This document shows, in pieces, positions 1 to 5,706 of a stretch of 5,706 nt of DNA. Position 1 is the first letter of the stretch. Every line of letters begins with the position of its first letter. A model generated the notes under the pieces. The model was not told where the DNA came from. It was given only the letters and a program-made list of their open reading frames with translations, and searched no databases. A program made the position numbers and the translations under genes. Origin of the DNA: Reyranella sp. (lineage in GTDB: Bacteria > Pseudomonadota > Alphaproteobacteria > Reyranellales > Reyranellaceae); assembly GCA_016780605.1 (NCBI GenBank), contig JADHLS010000403.1, forward strand, positions 1 to 5,706, given 5' to 3'.

Positions 1-417
1 AGGCTTGAGGCCGGCCTTTGCCTCTACGGCCACGATATCGACACCACGACGACGCCGATCGAGGCAGGCCTGCTATGGAGCATCGGCAAGGAACGCCGGA
101 CCAACGGTGGGTTCCCGGGCGCCGCCGTCATCCAGAAGCAGATCGCCGACGGCGCGTCGCGCAAGCGTGTCGGCCTGTTGCCCGAGGGCAAGGCGATCGC
201 GCGTGAAGGTGCGGAGATCGCCATCGGCGGCAAGACCGTCGGCAAGGTCACGTCCGGCGGCTTCGCGCCGACCCTCGGTCGCGCCGTCGCCATGGGCTAC
301 GTCGAGCGCGGCCATGCAGCCAACGGCACCAAGGTCGATCTTGTGGTGCGCGGCAAGCCCGTGCCGGCCGAGATCGTGCCCATGCCCTTCGTCAAGCACG
401 CCTACTACCGCGGATAG
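1..417 (+). CDS. gcvT: Aminomethyltransferase, glycine cleavage T-protein (3' part)
   Basis: This is the last 138 codons of the T-protein, open from the first base of the window (frame 1) to TAG at 415-417. T-protein takes the aminomethyl group held on the lipoyl arm of GcvH, releases ammonia and passes the one-carbon unit to tetrahydrofolate, giving 5,10-methylene-THF in the cytosol. The fragment opens with [14 protein letters not shown] followed by TPIEAGL, the conserved signature around the folate site. It continues with [10 protein letters not shown] and a C-terminal beta-barrel-like domain containing [20 protein letters not shown], typical of the GCV_T C-terminal domain. The family is usually about 365-385 residues, so roughly the first 230-245 residues lie upstream of the window. 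No internal break is visible. It is followed 12 bases later by gcvH on the same strand. Identification is firm; the start and promoter cannot be seen. Confidence 0.96.
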   Translation, partial: RLEAGLCLYGHDIDTTTTPIEAGLLWSIGKERRTNGGFPGAAVIQKQIADGASRKRVGLLPEGKAIAREGAEIAIGGKTVGKVTSGGFAPTLGRAVAMGYVERGHAANGTKVDLVVRGKPVPAEIVPMPFVKHAYYRG

Positions 418-429
418 GAGCTCTTCGAG

Positions 430-807
430 ATGGCCGATACCAAGTACACCCAGGAACACGAGTGGATCCGCGTCGAGGGCGATGTCGGCACCATCGGAAT
501 CACGCAATACGCCCAGGAGCAGCTGGGCGACGTCGTGTTCGTCGACGTGCCCGCCGCCGGCCGCAAGGTCGCCAAGGGCGAGGCCTGCGCCGTAGTCGAA
601 TCGGTGAAGGCTGCGTCCGACATCTACGCCCCGGTGTCGGGCGAGGTCGTCGAAGCCAACGCGGCACTCGCCGATTCGCCGGGCGACGTCAACGCCGAGC
701 CGACGGGCAAGGGCTGGTTCTTCAAGCTCAAGCTCGCCGACAAGGGCGAGCTCGCGGGCCTCATGGACGAGGCCGCCTATACCGCCTTCGTGAAAAGCCT
801 GGGTTGA
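430..807 (+). CDS. gcvH: Glycine cleavage system H-protein (lipoyl carrier)
   Basis: This is a complete 125-residue H-protein, the usual length for the family. It shuttles the aminomethyl intermediate from the P-protein to the T-protein, and reducing equivalents to the L-protein, on a lipoyl-lysine swinging arm. The N-terminus reads [14 protein letters not shown], followed by [19 protein letters not shown], both standard H-protein segments. The lipoylated lysine is K60 in ESVKAASD, and the C-terminal [10 protein letters not shown] segment is also characteristic. The ATG at 430 is preceded by GGAG at 417-420, which overlaps the last base of the gcvT stop codon, with 9 bases of spacing. This supports the start and suggests coupling to gcvT. 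The next gene, gcvPA, starts 2 bases after the TGA. Lipoylation must be supplied by LipA/LipB-type enzymes encoded elsewhere. Confidence 0.98.
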   Translation: MADTKYTQEHEWIRVEGDVGTIGITQYAQEQLGDVVFVDVPAAGRKVAKGEACAVVESVKAASDIYAPVSGEVVEANAALADSPGDVNAEPTGKGWFFKLKLADKGELAGLMDEAAYTAFVKSLG

Positions 808-809
808 TC

Positions 810-2156
810 ATGCGCTATCTCCCCCTCACGCCGATCGACCGCCGCGACATGCTGGCCGTGATCGGCGCCAAGTCGGTCGACGAGCTCTTCAAGGACGTGC
901 CCGCCGACGCGCGCCTGCCGAGCAAGGTCGCGGGCCTGCCCGATCATCTCGGCGAGCTCGAGGTCGAGCGTGCCTTCCAGAACTACGCGGCCAAGAACGT
1001 CTCGCCGTCGACCGCGCCGTTCTTCATCGGCGCCGGCGCCTATCGTCATCACGTGCCCTCGACCGTCGACTACATGATCCAGCGCGGCGAGTTCCTGACC
1101 TCCTACACGCCCTACCAGCCCGAGATCACGCAAGGGACTCTGCAGTACCTGTTCGAGTTCCAGACCCAGGTGAGCCTGCTCACCGGCATGGAGGTGGCAA
1201 ACGCCTCGATGTACGACGGCTCGACCGGCGCGTCCGAAGCCGTGCTGATGGCCAACCGCATCACGCGCCGCACCAAGGCGCTGATCTCGGGCGGGCTCCA
1301 TCCGCACTACCGCAACATCATCGAGACCACCGCGCACTGGCAGGGCTATAGTGCCGTCGCAGCCAAGACCGATGCCGAAGGACTCGAGGACCTGATCGCC
1401 AAGGTCGACAAGGAAACGTCCTGCGTCGTCGTGCAGAACCCGAGCTTCTTCGGCCATGTCCGCGACTTCACCAAGCTCGCCGCCGCCTGCCACGAGGCCG
1501 GCGCGCTGCTGATCGTGGTCGTGACCGAGGTCGTGTCGCTGGGCCTGATCATGCCGCCGGGCGAGATGGGCGCCGACATCGTGGTCTGCGAGGGCCAGTC
1601 GATCGGCAACGGGCTGGGCTTCGGCGGGCCGTATGTCGGCCTGTTCGCCACCCGCGACAAGTACGTGCGTCAGATGCCGGGGCGCCTGGTCGGCGAGACC
1701 GTCGATGCCGACGGCAAGCGCGGCTTCGTGCTGACCTTGAGCACGCGCGAGCAGCATATCCGCCGCGAGAAGGCGACCTCCAACATCTGCACCAACGCGG
1801 GTCTGTGCGCGCTCGCCTTCACGGTGCACCTCACCTTGCTGGGCGAAGCGGGCTTCCGACGCCTGGCCGAGCTCAACCACGCCAAGGCGAGCGAGCTTGC
1901 CGACCGTGTCGCGGCGCTGCCCGGCGTGAAGCTGCTGAACGAAAGTTTCTTCAACGAGTTCACCGTGCGCTTGCCGAAGCCCGCTGCGCCCGTGGTCCAG
2001 GCGCTTGCCGACAAGCGCATTCTGGGCGGCGTGCCGGTGTCGCGCCTGATCCCCGACGACCCCTCGGTCGAGAACCTCCTGCTGCTGGCCGCGACCGAGA
2101 CCGCGACCGAGGCGGGCATGGGCCCGCTGATCGCCGGCCTGAAGGAGGTGCTGTGA
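810..2156 (+). CDS. gcvPA: Glycine dehydrogenase (decarboxylating) subunit 1, P-protein N-terminal half
   Basis: This is a 448-residue protein matching the N-terminal subunit of two-subunit glycine decarboxylase, which is usually about 440-450 residues. With GcvPB it forms the PLP-dependent P-protein that decarboxylates glycine and loads the aminomethyl group onto GcvH. The N-terminus [15 protein letters not shown] fits the family. Further landmarks are [13 protein letters not shown], then [15 protein letters not shown] near residues 98-110, [13 protein letters not shown], and [20 protein letters not shown]. The C-terminal region contains [17 protein letters not shown]. This half has a PLP-transferase fold but does not carry the catalytic Schiff-base lysine, which lies in GcvPB. 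The start at 810 is chosen because it sits 2 bases after the gcvH stop and gives the family N-terminus. The upstream Shine-Dalgarno match is weak, so translation is probably coupled to gcvH. The same frame stays open upstream through gcvH, but that extension is only GC-rich shadow. Confidence 0.97.
   Translation: MRYLPLTPIDRRDMLAVIGAKSVDELFKDVPADARLPSKVAGLPDHLGELEVERAFQNYAAKNVSPSTAPFFIGAGAYRHHVPSTVDYMIQRGEFLTSYTPYQPEITQGTLQYLFEFQTQVSLLTGMEVANASMYDGSTGASEAVLMANRITRRTKALISGGLHPHYRNIIETTAHWQGYSAVAAKTDAEGLEDLIAKVDKETSCVVVQNPSFFGHVRDFTKLAAACHEAGALLIVVVTEVVSLGLIMPPGEMGADIVVCEGQSIGNGLGFGGPYVGLFATRDKYVRQMPGRLVGETVDADGKRGFVLTLSTREQHIRREKATSNICTNAGLCALAFTVHLTLLGEAGFRRLAELNHAKASELADRVAALPGVKLLNESFFNEFTVRLPKPAAPVVQALADKRILGGVPVSRLIPDDPSVENLLLLAATETATEAGMGPLIAGLKEVL
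2142..2148 (+). promoter_or_regulatory. Strong ribosome binding site for gcvPB inside the end of gcvPA
   Basis: AAGGAGG, a near-complete Shine-Dalgarno sequence, lies 7 bases before the ATG at 2156. It is embedded in the last codons of gcvPA (the Lys-Glu-Val segment near the C-terminus). It fixes the gcvPB start at 2156 even though the frame stays open far upstream. The best ribosome binding site seen inside the operon therefore belongs to gcvPB, which would help keep the two P subunits in balance; that consequence is inferred. Confidence 0.85.
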
Positions 2157-3751
2157 TGGTCCAGTCGCTCGACCGCTCGCAGGGACGAGCTGGCGGCATC
2201 GCCGCCGCTGCCTCCGACAGCCCGACTTTCACCGGCAACCGCGCCCTGCAGATCGAAGAACCGCTGATCTTCGAGATGGGCCAGCCTGGCCGTTGCGGCG
2301 TCGACCTGCCGGAACCGCCGAAGGTCAAGGATCGCCTGAATGGCCTGAAGCGCACCGGCGAAATCGGACTGCCGGGTCTTTCTGAGCCGCAGGTGGTGCA
2401 GCACTACACGCGCCTCAGCCAGAAGAACTACGCCATCGACATGGGCGTCTACCCGCTGGGCTCGTGCACCATGAAGCACAATCCCAGGATCAACGAGAAG
2501 GTGGCGCGCTTGCCCGGCATCGGCGACCTGCATCCCCTGCAGCCGGTCTCGACCGTGCAGGGCGCGCTGGAGCTGATCGACCGCCTGGCGCATTGGCTCA
2601 AGACCCTGACCGGCATGCCGGCCGTGGCGATGTCGCCCGCCGCCGGCGCGCACGGCGAGATGTGCGGCATGATGGCGATCGCCGCGGCGCTGGAGGCGCG
2701 CGGCGAGCGGTCCAAGCGGCGGGTCGTGCTGGCGCCGGAATCAGCGCACGGCACCAACCCCGCCACGGCGGCAGCGCTCGGCTTCACCGTCAAGCCGATC
2801 CCGGCCAACGAGCGTGGCCGCGTCGATCTTGCGTCGCTGAAGGCGGCGCTGGGTTCCGATGTGGCGGCGATCATGCTGACCAATCCCAACACCTGCGGCC
2901 TGTTCGAGAGCGAGATCGTCGAGATCTCGCGCGCGGTGCACGAGGCCGGCGCCTTCTTCTACTGCGATGGAGCCAACTTCAACGCCATCGTCGGCCGCGT
3001 GCGGCCGGGCGACCTCGGCGTCGACTGCATGCACATCAACCTGCACAAGACCTTCTCGACGCCGCACGGCGGCGGCGGGCCGGGCGCGGGTCCCGTGGTG
3101 CTGTCGGCCGCGCTGGCGCCCTACGCACCCTATCCGTGGATCGTGAAGGACGGTGAGAAGTGGCGCGTCGCCGAGGATGGCGCCGCGGTCGACGGCAAGC
3201 CGCTCGGGCGCCTGAAAGCTTTCCACGGCCAGATGGGCATGTTCACGCGTGCGCTCAGCTACATCATGAGCCACGGCGCCGATGGCCTGAAGCAGGCGGC
3301 CGAGGATGCCGTGCTCTCGGCCAACTACGTGATGGCCGCGCTCAAGGACGTCATGACGCCGGCCTTCGAGGGGCCGTGCATGCACGAGGCGTTGTTCGAT
3401 GACGGCTTCCTCAAGGACACCGGAGTGAGCACCCTCGACTTCGCCAAGGCGATGATCGACGAGGGCTATCACCCGATGACCATGTACTTCCCGCTGGTCG
3501 TCCATGGCGCGATGCTGATCGAGCCGACCGAGAGCCAGGCCAAGGAGGATCTCGACGTCTTCATCGCGGCCCTGCGCTCGCTGGCCGAGCGAGCGAAGAG
3601 CGGAACGGCCGCGGAAGAATTCAAGGCCGCCCCGCGTTTCGCGCCGCGGCGTCGTCTCGACGAGACGCTGGCCGCACGCAAGCCCGTGCTACGCTGGCGG
3701 CCGTCGAACAATCCGCCGGAAGGTGATCCGTTGAAGCAGGCGGCCGACTGA
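2156..3751 (+). CDS. gcvPB: Glycine dehydrogenase (decarboxylating) subunit 2, P-protein C-terminal half
   Basis: This is a 531-residue catalytic subunit of the two-subunit P-protein, at the long end of the usual range of roughly 480-530. It holds PLP and decarboxylates glycine together with GcvPA. After a low-complexity leader of about 25 residues comes TFTGNRALQIEEPLIFE. Next is YPLGSCTMKHNPRINE (residues 99-114), which is highly conserved. GAHGEMCGMMAIAAALEARG follows, then HGTNPATAAALGF. The PLP-facing motif YCDGANFNAI carries D271, expected to contact the pyridine nitrogen. The Schiff-base lysine is K298 in HINLHKTFSTPHGGGGPG. The C-terminal part has YHPMTMYFPLVVHGAMLIEPTES. The ATG overlaps the gcvPA TGA by one base (TGATG), with AAGGAGG upstream. 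It is the last gene of the operon, and its stop lies 15 bases from the end of the convergent vapC. No terminator hairpin is evident. All expected catalytic motifs are present. Confidence 0.97.
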   Translation: MVQSLDRSQGRAGGIAAAASDSPTFTGNRALQIEEPLIFEMGQPGRCGVDLPEPPKVKDRLNGLKRTGEIGLPGLSEPQVVQHYTRLSQKNYAIDMGVYPLGSCTMKHNPRINEKVARLPGIGDLHPLQPVSTVQGALELIDRLAHWLKTLTGMPAVAMSPAAGAHGEMCGMMAIAAALEARGERSKRRVVLAPESAHGTNPATAAALGFTVKPIPANERGRVDLASLKAALGSDVAAIMLTNPNTCGLFESEIVEISRAVHEAGAFFYCDGANFNAIVGRVRPGDLGVDCMHINLHKTFSTPHGGGGPGAGPVVLSAALAPYAPYPWIVKDGEKWRVAEDGAAVDGKPLGRLKAFHGQMGMFTRALSYIMSHGADGLKQAAEDAVLSANYVMAALKDVMTPAFEGPCMHEALFDDGFLKDTGVSTLDFAKAMIDEGYHPMTMYFPLVVHGAMLIEPTESQAKEDLDVFIAALRSLAERAKSGTAAEEFKAAPRFAPRRRLDETLAARKPVLRWRPSNNPPEGDPLKQAAD

Positions 3752-3766
3752 AGCTGCCGCTGTCTT

Positions 3767-4168
3767 TCAAAGGGCCGATTCGATGTCGGTCTTGGTGAAG
3801 TCGTCGCCCTTGAACAGAAGGGCCAGCTTGCGATTGCGCGCCACGGCATAGGCAAAGCAATCGCCGAGATTGAGTCGCGCCGGGTGCCCGCGGCCCTTGC
3901 CATAACGATCGAAAGCGACGAGCGCCGTCCGCGTCTCCTCGTCCGTAATCGGAGCGCACTGGATGTCCGCGATCTTCAGAAATTCGGTGACATCGGCCGT
4001 AGCTTGCTCGACCGTCGCATGCCGTACGCGACAGATGCCGAGCACGGCCTTGAAGATCGCAATCGGCGAGGTCACGCGTACGTCGCTTCGCTCCAGAGCG
4101 TCGACGAGTGCCCCAGCATCTGCCTCGCCGTTCAGCATGGCGACGATGGCCGAAGCGTCGACGAACAT
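3767..4168 (-). CDS. vapC: VapC-type PIN-domain ribonuclease toxin with altered active site
   Basis: This is a 133-residue PIN-domain protein, the normal VapC length. VapC toxins are Mg2+/Mn2+-dependent RNases, many of them cutting tRNA, and are held inactive by their VapB partner. Family features in order are MFVDASAIVAML with the first acid D4, SPIAIFKAVLGICR (34-47), RYGKGRGHPARLNLGDCFAYA with the third acid D103, and LLFKGDDFTKTDI with the fourth acid at D122/D123. In the SPxxxFEAVLG motif of the family, the second acidic residue is normally glutamate; here residue 40 is lysine (AAG, plus-strand bases 4049-4051). One base change would restore GAG. The reading frame is otherwise intact. 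The start overlaps the vapB stop by one base (TGATG). It ends convergently 15 bases from gcvPB. Family assignment is firm; whether it still cleaves RNA is doubtful. Confidence 0.9.
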   Translation of the reverse strand: MFVDASAIVAMLNGEADAGALVDALERSDVRVTSPIAIFKAVLGICRVRHATVEQATADVTEFLKIADIQCAPITDEETRTALVAFDRYGKGRGHPARLNLGDCFAYAVARNRKLALLFKGDDFTKTDIESAL

Positions 4169-4407
4169 CAGTTGGCGTCGCTCAGATCGTCATAGAAAGC
4201 CTTGTCGGCCTCCAAGCCGGTCGCCGGTCGCTTCCTGATTCGATCCTGGATCGGCCGCAGACGTTCTTTGAGTGGAATCCTTTGATCCTGGCGCTCCAGC
4301 TCGTTTTCCAGTGCGAGCTTCACGGCTTCGGTCTTAGTCGTTCGCATCCGACGCGCCAGAGCTTCGGCGAGCTGATTGACATCCTCGCTACGGATGTTGA
4401 GCGGCAT
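4168..4407 (-). CDS. vapB: VapB-type antitoxin, Rv0623/PSK-like family
   Basis: This 79-residue antitoxin pairs with the downstream PIN toxin. It begins MPLNIRSEDVNQLAEALARR, then TTKTEAVKLALENELER, a short ribbon-helix-helix-like DNA-binding region of the Rv0623/PSK antitoxin family. A proline-containing linker PLKERLRPIQDRIRKRP follows. The C-terminal tail TGLEADKAFYDDLSDAN matches the toxin-wrapping segment common in this family. In such systems the antitoxin neutralises the toxin and, with it, represses its own promoter. The ATG is preceded on the minus strand by GGAG (plus-strand 4413-4416) with 5 bases of spacing. Its stop overlaps the vapC start by one base, so the two are co-translated. 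The near-palindrome at 4418-4435 lies immediately upstream. Base composition here is visibly less GC-rich than in the flanking gcv genes, consistent with acquisition by transfer, though this was judged by eye. Confidence 0.88.
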   Translation of the reverse strand: MPLNIRSEDVNQLAEALARRMRTTKTEAVKLALENELERQDQRIPLKERLRPIQDRIRKRPATGLEADKAFYDDLSDAN

Positions 4408-4417
4408 GCGGGCTCCG

Positions 4418-4435
4418 TGTGTATACGTCTACACA
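4418..4435. promoter_or_regulatory. 18-bp near-palindrome, candidate VapB operator
   Basis: TGTGTATACGTCTACACA is symmetric about the centre between 4426 and 4427. Eight of nine base pairs match, and the outer six bases on each side (TGTGTA/TACACA) are perfect. It lies 10 bases upstream of the vapB ATG, next to the ribosome binding site. On the minus strand it contains TATACA (plus-strand 4420-4425), a fair match to a -10 box, so a repressor bound here would cover the promoter. No convincing -35 hexamer is visible. Autoregulation by binding an inverted repeat over the promoter is known for vapBC operons; that VapB or VapBC binds this site is inferred. Confidence 0.6.
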
Positions 4436-4525
4436 ATGGCGCGTAGGCGTAGGAATATCAAGAGCTACAAGATGTTCCTCGCGCCGGAATGCCCACGAGG
4501 GGACCCGTGGGCCGACCCCGGCTCT

Positions 4526-4547
4526 TGGTCCACCATGGACCAGTCCA
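4526..4547. repeat. Overlapping inverted repeats upstream of the oxidoreductase gene
   Basis: TGGTCCA (4526-4532) and TGGACCA (4536-4542) form a perfect 7-bp inverted repeat around a 3-base spacer. The right arm is reused: TGGAC (4536-4540) pairs with GTCCA (4543-4547) across 2 bases. Two alternative, mutually exclusive short hairpins, or three closely packed half-sites, therefore lie 18-40 bases before the ATG at 4566 and end just before its GAGG ribosome binding site. This could be a repressor operator or a leader RNA structure; the sequence does not distinguish the two. Confidence 0.5.
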
Positions 4548-4552
4548 TCGAC

Positions 4553-4556
4553 GAGG
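4553..4556 (+). promoter_or_regulatory. Ribosome binding site that sets the oxidoreductase start
   Basis: GAGG at 4553-4556 stands 9 bases before the ATG at 4566. The same frame is open a further 49 codons upstream to a GTG at 4419, but that start would lie inside the vapB operator palindrome and would add residues unlike the family N-terminus. The GAGG site and the MRVFTTLP beginning both favour 4566. Confidence 0.7.
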
Positions 4557-4565
4557 TATCTTCAT

Positions 4566-5606
4566 ATGAGAGTGTTCACGACGCTGCCGCAGGAGAACCT
4601 GGCCACGGTCGGCCAGGCGGCCCAGGCGATCGAGGCCACCGGATACACCGGCGTCAGCACCCAGGAGAACCGGCACGAGCCGTTCCTGTCGCTGGCGGTC
4701 GCCGGCGCGGCCACCAAGAAGATCGAGCTTCATACCGGCGTCGCCATCGCCTTCGCGCGCTCGCCCATGACGGTGGCCAATGTCGGTTGGGACCTCGCCT
4801 CGAGCTTCGGTGGCAGCCGCGTGACGCTCGGCATCGGCAGCCAGGTGCGGGCGCATAACGAGCGGCGCTTCTCGGTGCCGTGGTCGCCGCCGGCGCCGCG
4901 CATCCGCGAATACGTCCAGGCGATCCGCGCGATCTGGAAGTGCTGGAAAGAGGGAGGCAAGCTCGACTACGAGGGCAAGCACTACCGCTTCACCCTGATG
5001 ACGCCGAACTTCGTGCCCGAGCCCTATGACGGCCCGTTGCCGCGACTGGGCGTCGCTGCCGTCGGCCCGGTGATGCTGAAGGTGGCGGCCGAGGAATCCG
5101 ACGACGTGAAGCTCCACTCGTTCTGCACGCGCAAGTATCTCGCCGAAAACATCATGCCCATCATCGACGCCGGCCTGGTGACGAGAGGGCGCTCACGCGA
5201 GAGTTTCGAGATCTCTGGCGGCGGCTTCGTCGTTACCGGCAAGGACGATGCGGCTGTGGCGAAGCTCTTCGACTGGGTGCGTTACCGCGTAGCCTTCTAT
5301 GGCTCGACGCCGGCCTACTGGCCGGTGTTCGAGGTCCATGGGCTGGGCGATCTCGGCCGCAAGCTCAATGCCATGACACGCGCCGGGCAGTGGGACCAGA
5401 TGGCCAGGGAAGTGCCCGACGATGTCGTGCACCTGTTCGCCGCCGTCGGCCGCCATGACCAGATCGCCAAGGCGATCGAGCAGCGCTTCGGCGGCATGGT
5501 CGATTCGATCGGCGCCAGCGCCAACTCAGCCAAGCCGTCGGACATGCCGCCCGACCTGCTGCAGGACCTGGCGAAGATACCGACGGTCTACCAGCACGCC
5601 CATTAG
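4566..5606 (+). CDS. LLM-class (luciferase-like) flavin/F420-dependent oxidoreductase
   Basis: This 346-residue protein has the bacterial luciferase-like monooxygenase TIM-barrel pattern. It begins MRVFTTLPQENLATVGQAA, then AIEATGYTGVSTQENRHEPF. The strand-and-loop segment KIELHTGVAIAFARSP (52-67) follows, then ASSFGGSRVTLGIGSQVRAH (78-97), the family's glycine-rich barrel region. PRIREYVQAIRAIW is the usual following helix. Length and sequence resemble the group named after MSMEG_2256, annotated as F420-dependent; this comes from memory, not a search. Family members use reduced FMN or F420 to oxidise or reduce small organic substrates, and neither cofactor nor substrate can be read from this sequence. 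No signal peptide or membrane segment is seen, so a cytosolic location is expected. It stands alone, divergent from vapB and convergent with the partial gene after it. The inverted repeats at 4526-4547 may control it. Class is confident, specific function unknown. Confidence 0.88.
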   Translation: MRVFTTLPQENLATVGQAAQAIEATGYTGVSTQENRHEPFLSLAVAGAATKKIELHTGVAIAFARSPMTVANVGWDLASSFGGSRVTLGIGSQVRAHNERRFSVPWSPPAPRIREYVQAIRAIWKCWKEGGKLDYEGKHYRFTLMTPNFVPEPYDGPLPRLGVAAVGPVMLKVAAEESDDVKLHSFCTRKYLAENIMPIIDAGLVTRGRSRESFEISGGGFVVTGKDDAAVAKLFDWVRYRVAFYGSTPAYWPVFEVHGLGDLGRKLNAMTRAGQWDQMAREVPDDVVHLFAAVGRHDQIAKAIEQRFGGMVDSIGASANSAKPSDMPPDLLQDLAKIPTVYQHAH

Positions 5607-5616
5607 AGGCCGAGCG

Positions 5617-5706
5617 TCAGCGGCACTGCCCGGACGCCGCCATCAGCGCCTCGAGCCCCTTCTGCTGGTTGGCCGGCAGCGACTTGACGTCAGGTGCGCC
5701 GCCGTT
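5617..5706 (-). CDS. 3' end of an unidentified gene (partial)
   Basis: On the minus strand one frame is open from the window edge to TGA (plus-strand TCA at 5617-5619), giving 29 residues that begin NGGAPDVKSLPANQQ and end ALMAASGQCR. The other two minus frames hit stops within this stretch. Almost every codon ends in G or C, matching the coding bias of the neighbouring genes. The stop lies 10 bases from the end of the convergent oxidoreductase gene, a normal spacing for this compact region. The fragment is too short to assign a family. It could also be a chance open frame in GC-rich DNA. Confidence 0.5.
   Translation of the reverse strand, partial: NGGAPDVKSLPANQQKGLEALMAASGQCR

Noticed and set aside
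777..1880. A 367-codon minus-strand open frame opposite gcvPA
   Set aside because: It lies entirely antisense to a clearly recognised gene, its composition is rich in Arg, Gly, Asp and His as expected from mirrored GC-rich codons, and it shows no family motif.
2741..3505. A 254-codon minus-strand open frame opposite gcvPB
   Set aside because: Same reason: an antisense shadow of a conserved gene, low-complexity composition, no recognisable domain.
3749..3769. Possible bidirectional terminator between convergent gcvPB and vapC (TGAA...TTCA)
   Set aside because: Only 4 pairs plus one wobble can form, with no GC-rich stem and no run of T, so it does not qualify as an intrinsic terminator.
4419..4565. 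N-terminal extension of the oxidoreductase from GTG 4419
   Set aside because: The start would lie inside the vapB operator palindrome, the added residues do not resemble the family, and a GAGG site with good spacing precedes ATG 4566.
4376..4858. A plus-strand open frame across the vapB/oxidoreductase intergenic region, with a possible ATG at 4436
   Set aside because: It crosses the start of vapB on the opposite strand and runs about 290 bases into the oxidoreductase gene in another frame. The part inside that gene is Arg/Gly-rich shadow and no ribosome binding site precedes the ATG at 4436.
1..5706. CRISPR array, tRNA/rRNA, insertion sequence ends, glycine riboswitch
   Set aside because: No regularly spaced repeats, tRNA cloverleaf, transposase motif or terminal inverted repeats were seen. 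Any riboswitch controlling the gcv operon would lie upstream of gcvT, outside the window.

Overview
The window is a GC-rich, gene-dense bacterial chromosome segment with strong G/C preference at third codon positions. The protein sequences look alphaproteobacterial, perhaps Rhodospirillales or a relative. That placement rests on resemblance of the glycine cleavage proteins and on the split P-protein; it is an inference and cannot be settled by eye.

Bases 1-3751 (plus strand) hold a tightly packed glycine cleavage operon in the order gcvT (3' part only), gcvH, gcvPA, gcvPB. Together these supply the aminomethyltransferase (T), the lipoyl carrier (H) and the two-subunit PLP-dependent glycine decarboxylase (P). 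The fourth component, dihydrolipoamide dehydrogenase (L), is not in the window. The genes are 12 and 2 bases apart, then overlap by 1 base, as expected for one co-translated mRNA.

Bases 3767-4407 (minus strand, convergent with gcvPB) hold a VapBC-type toxin-antitoxin pair: an Rv0623/PSK-like antitoxin followed by a PIN-domain toxin with a 1-base overlap. The toxin is full length, but the usual second acidic active-site residue (Glu in the SPxxxFEAVLG motif) is lysine here. An 18-bp near-palindrome (4418-4435) just upstream of vapB is a likely autoregulatory operator.

Bases 4408-4565 are a 158-bp divergent intergenic region between vapB and the next plus-strand gene. It carries that palindrome and, nearer the plus-strand gene, a compact cluster of overlapping inverted repeats (4526-4547).

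Bases 4566-5606 (plus strand) encode a luciferase-like (LLM class) flavin/F420-type oxidoreductase. Bases 5617-5706 (minus strand) look like the 3' end of an unidentified gene that converges on it.

Most of the window is ordinary core metabolism. I see no evidence of a new multi-gene system. The points most worth a second look are the altered VapC active site and the two inverted-repeat structures in the vapB/oxidoreductase intergenic region.
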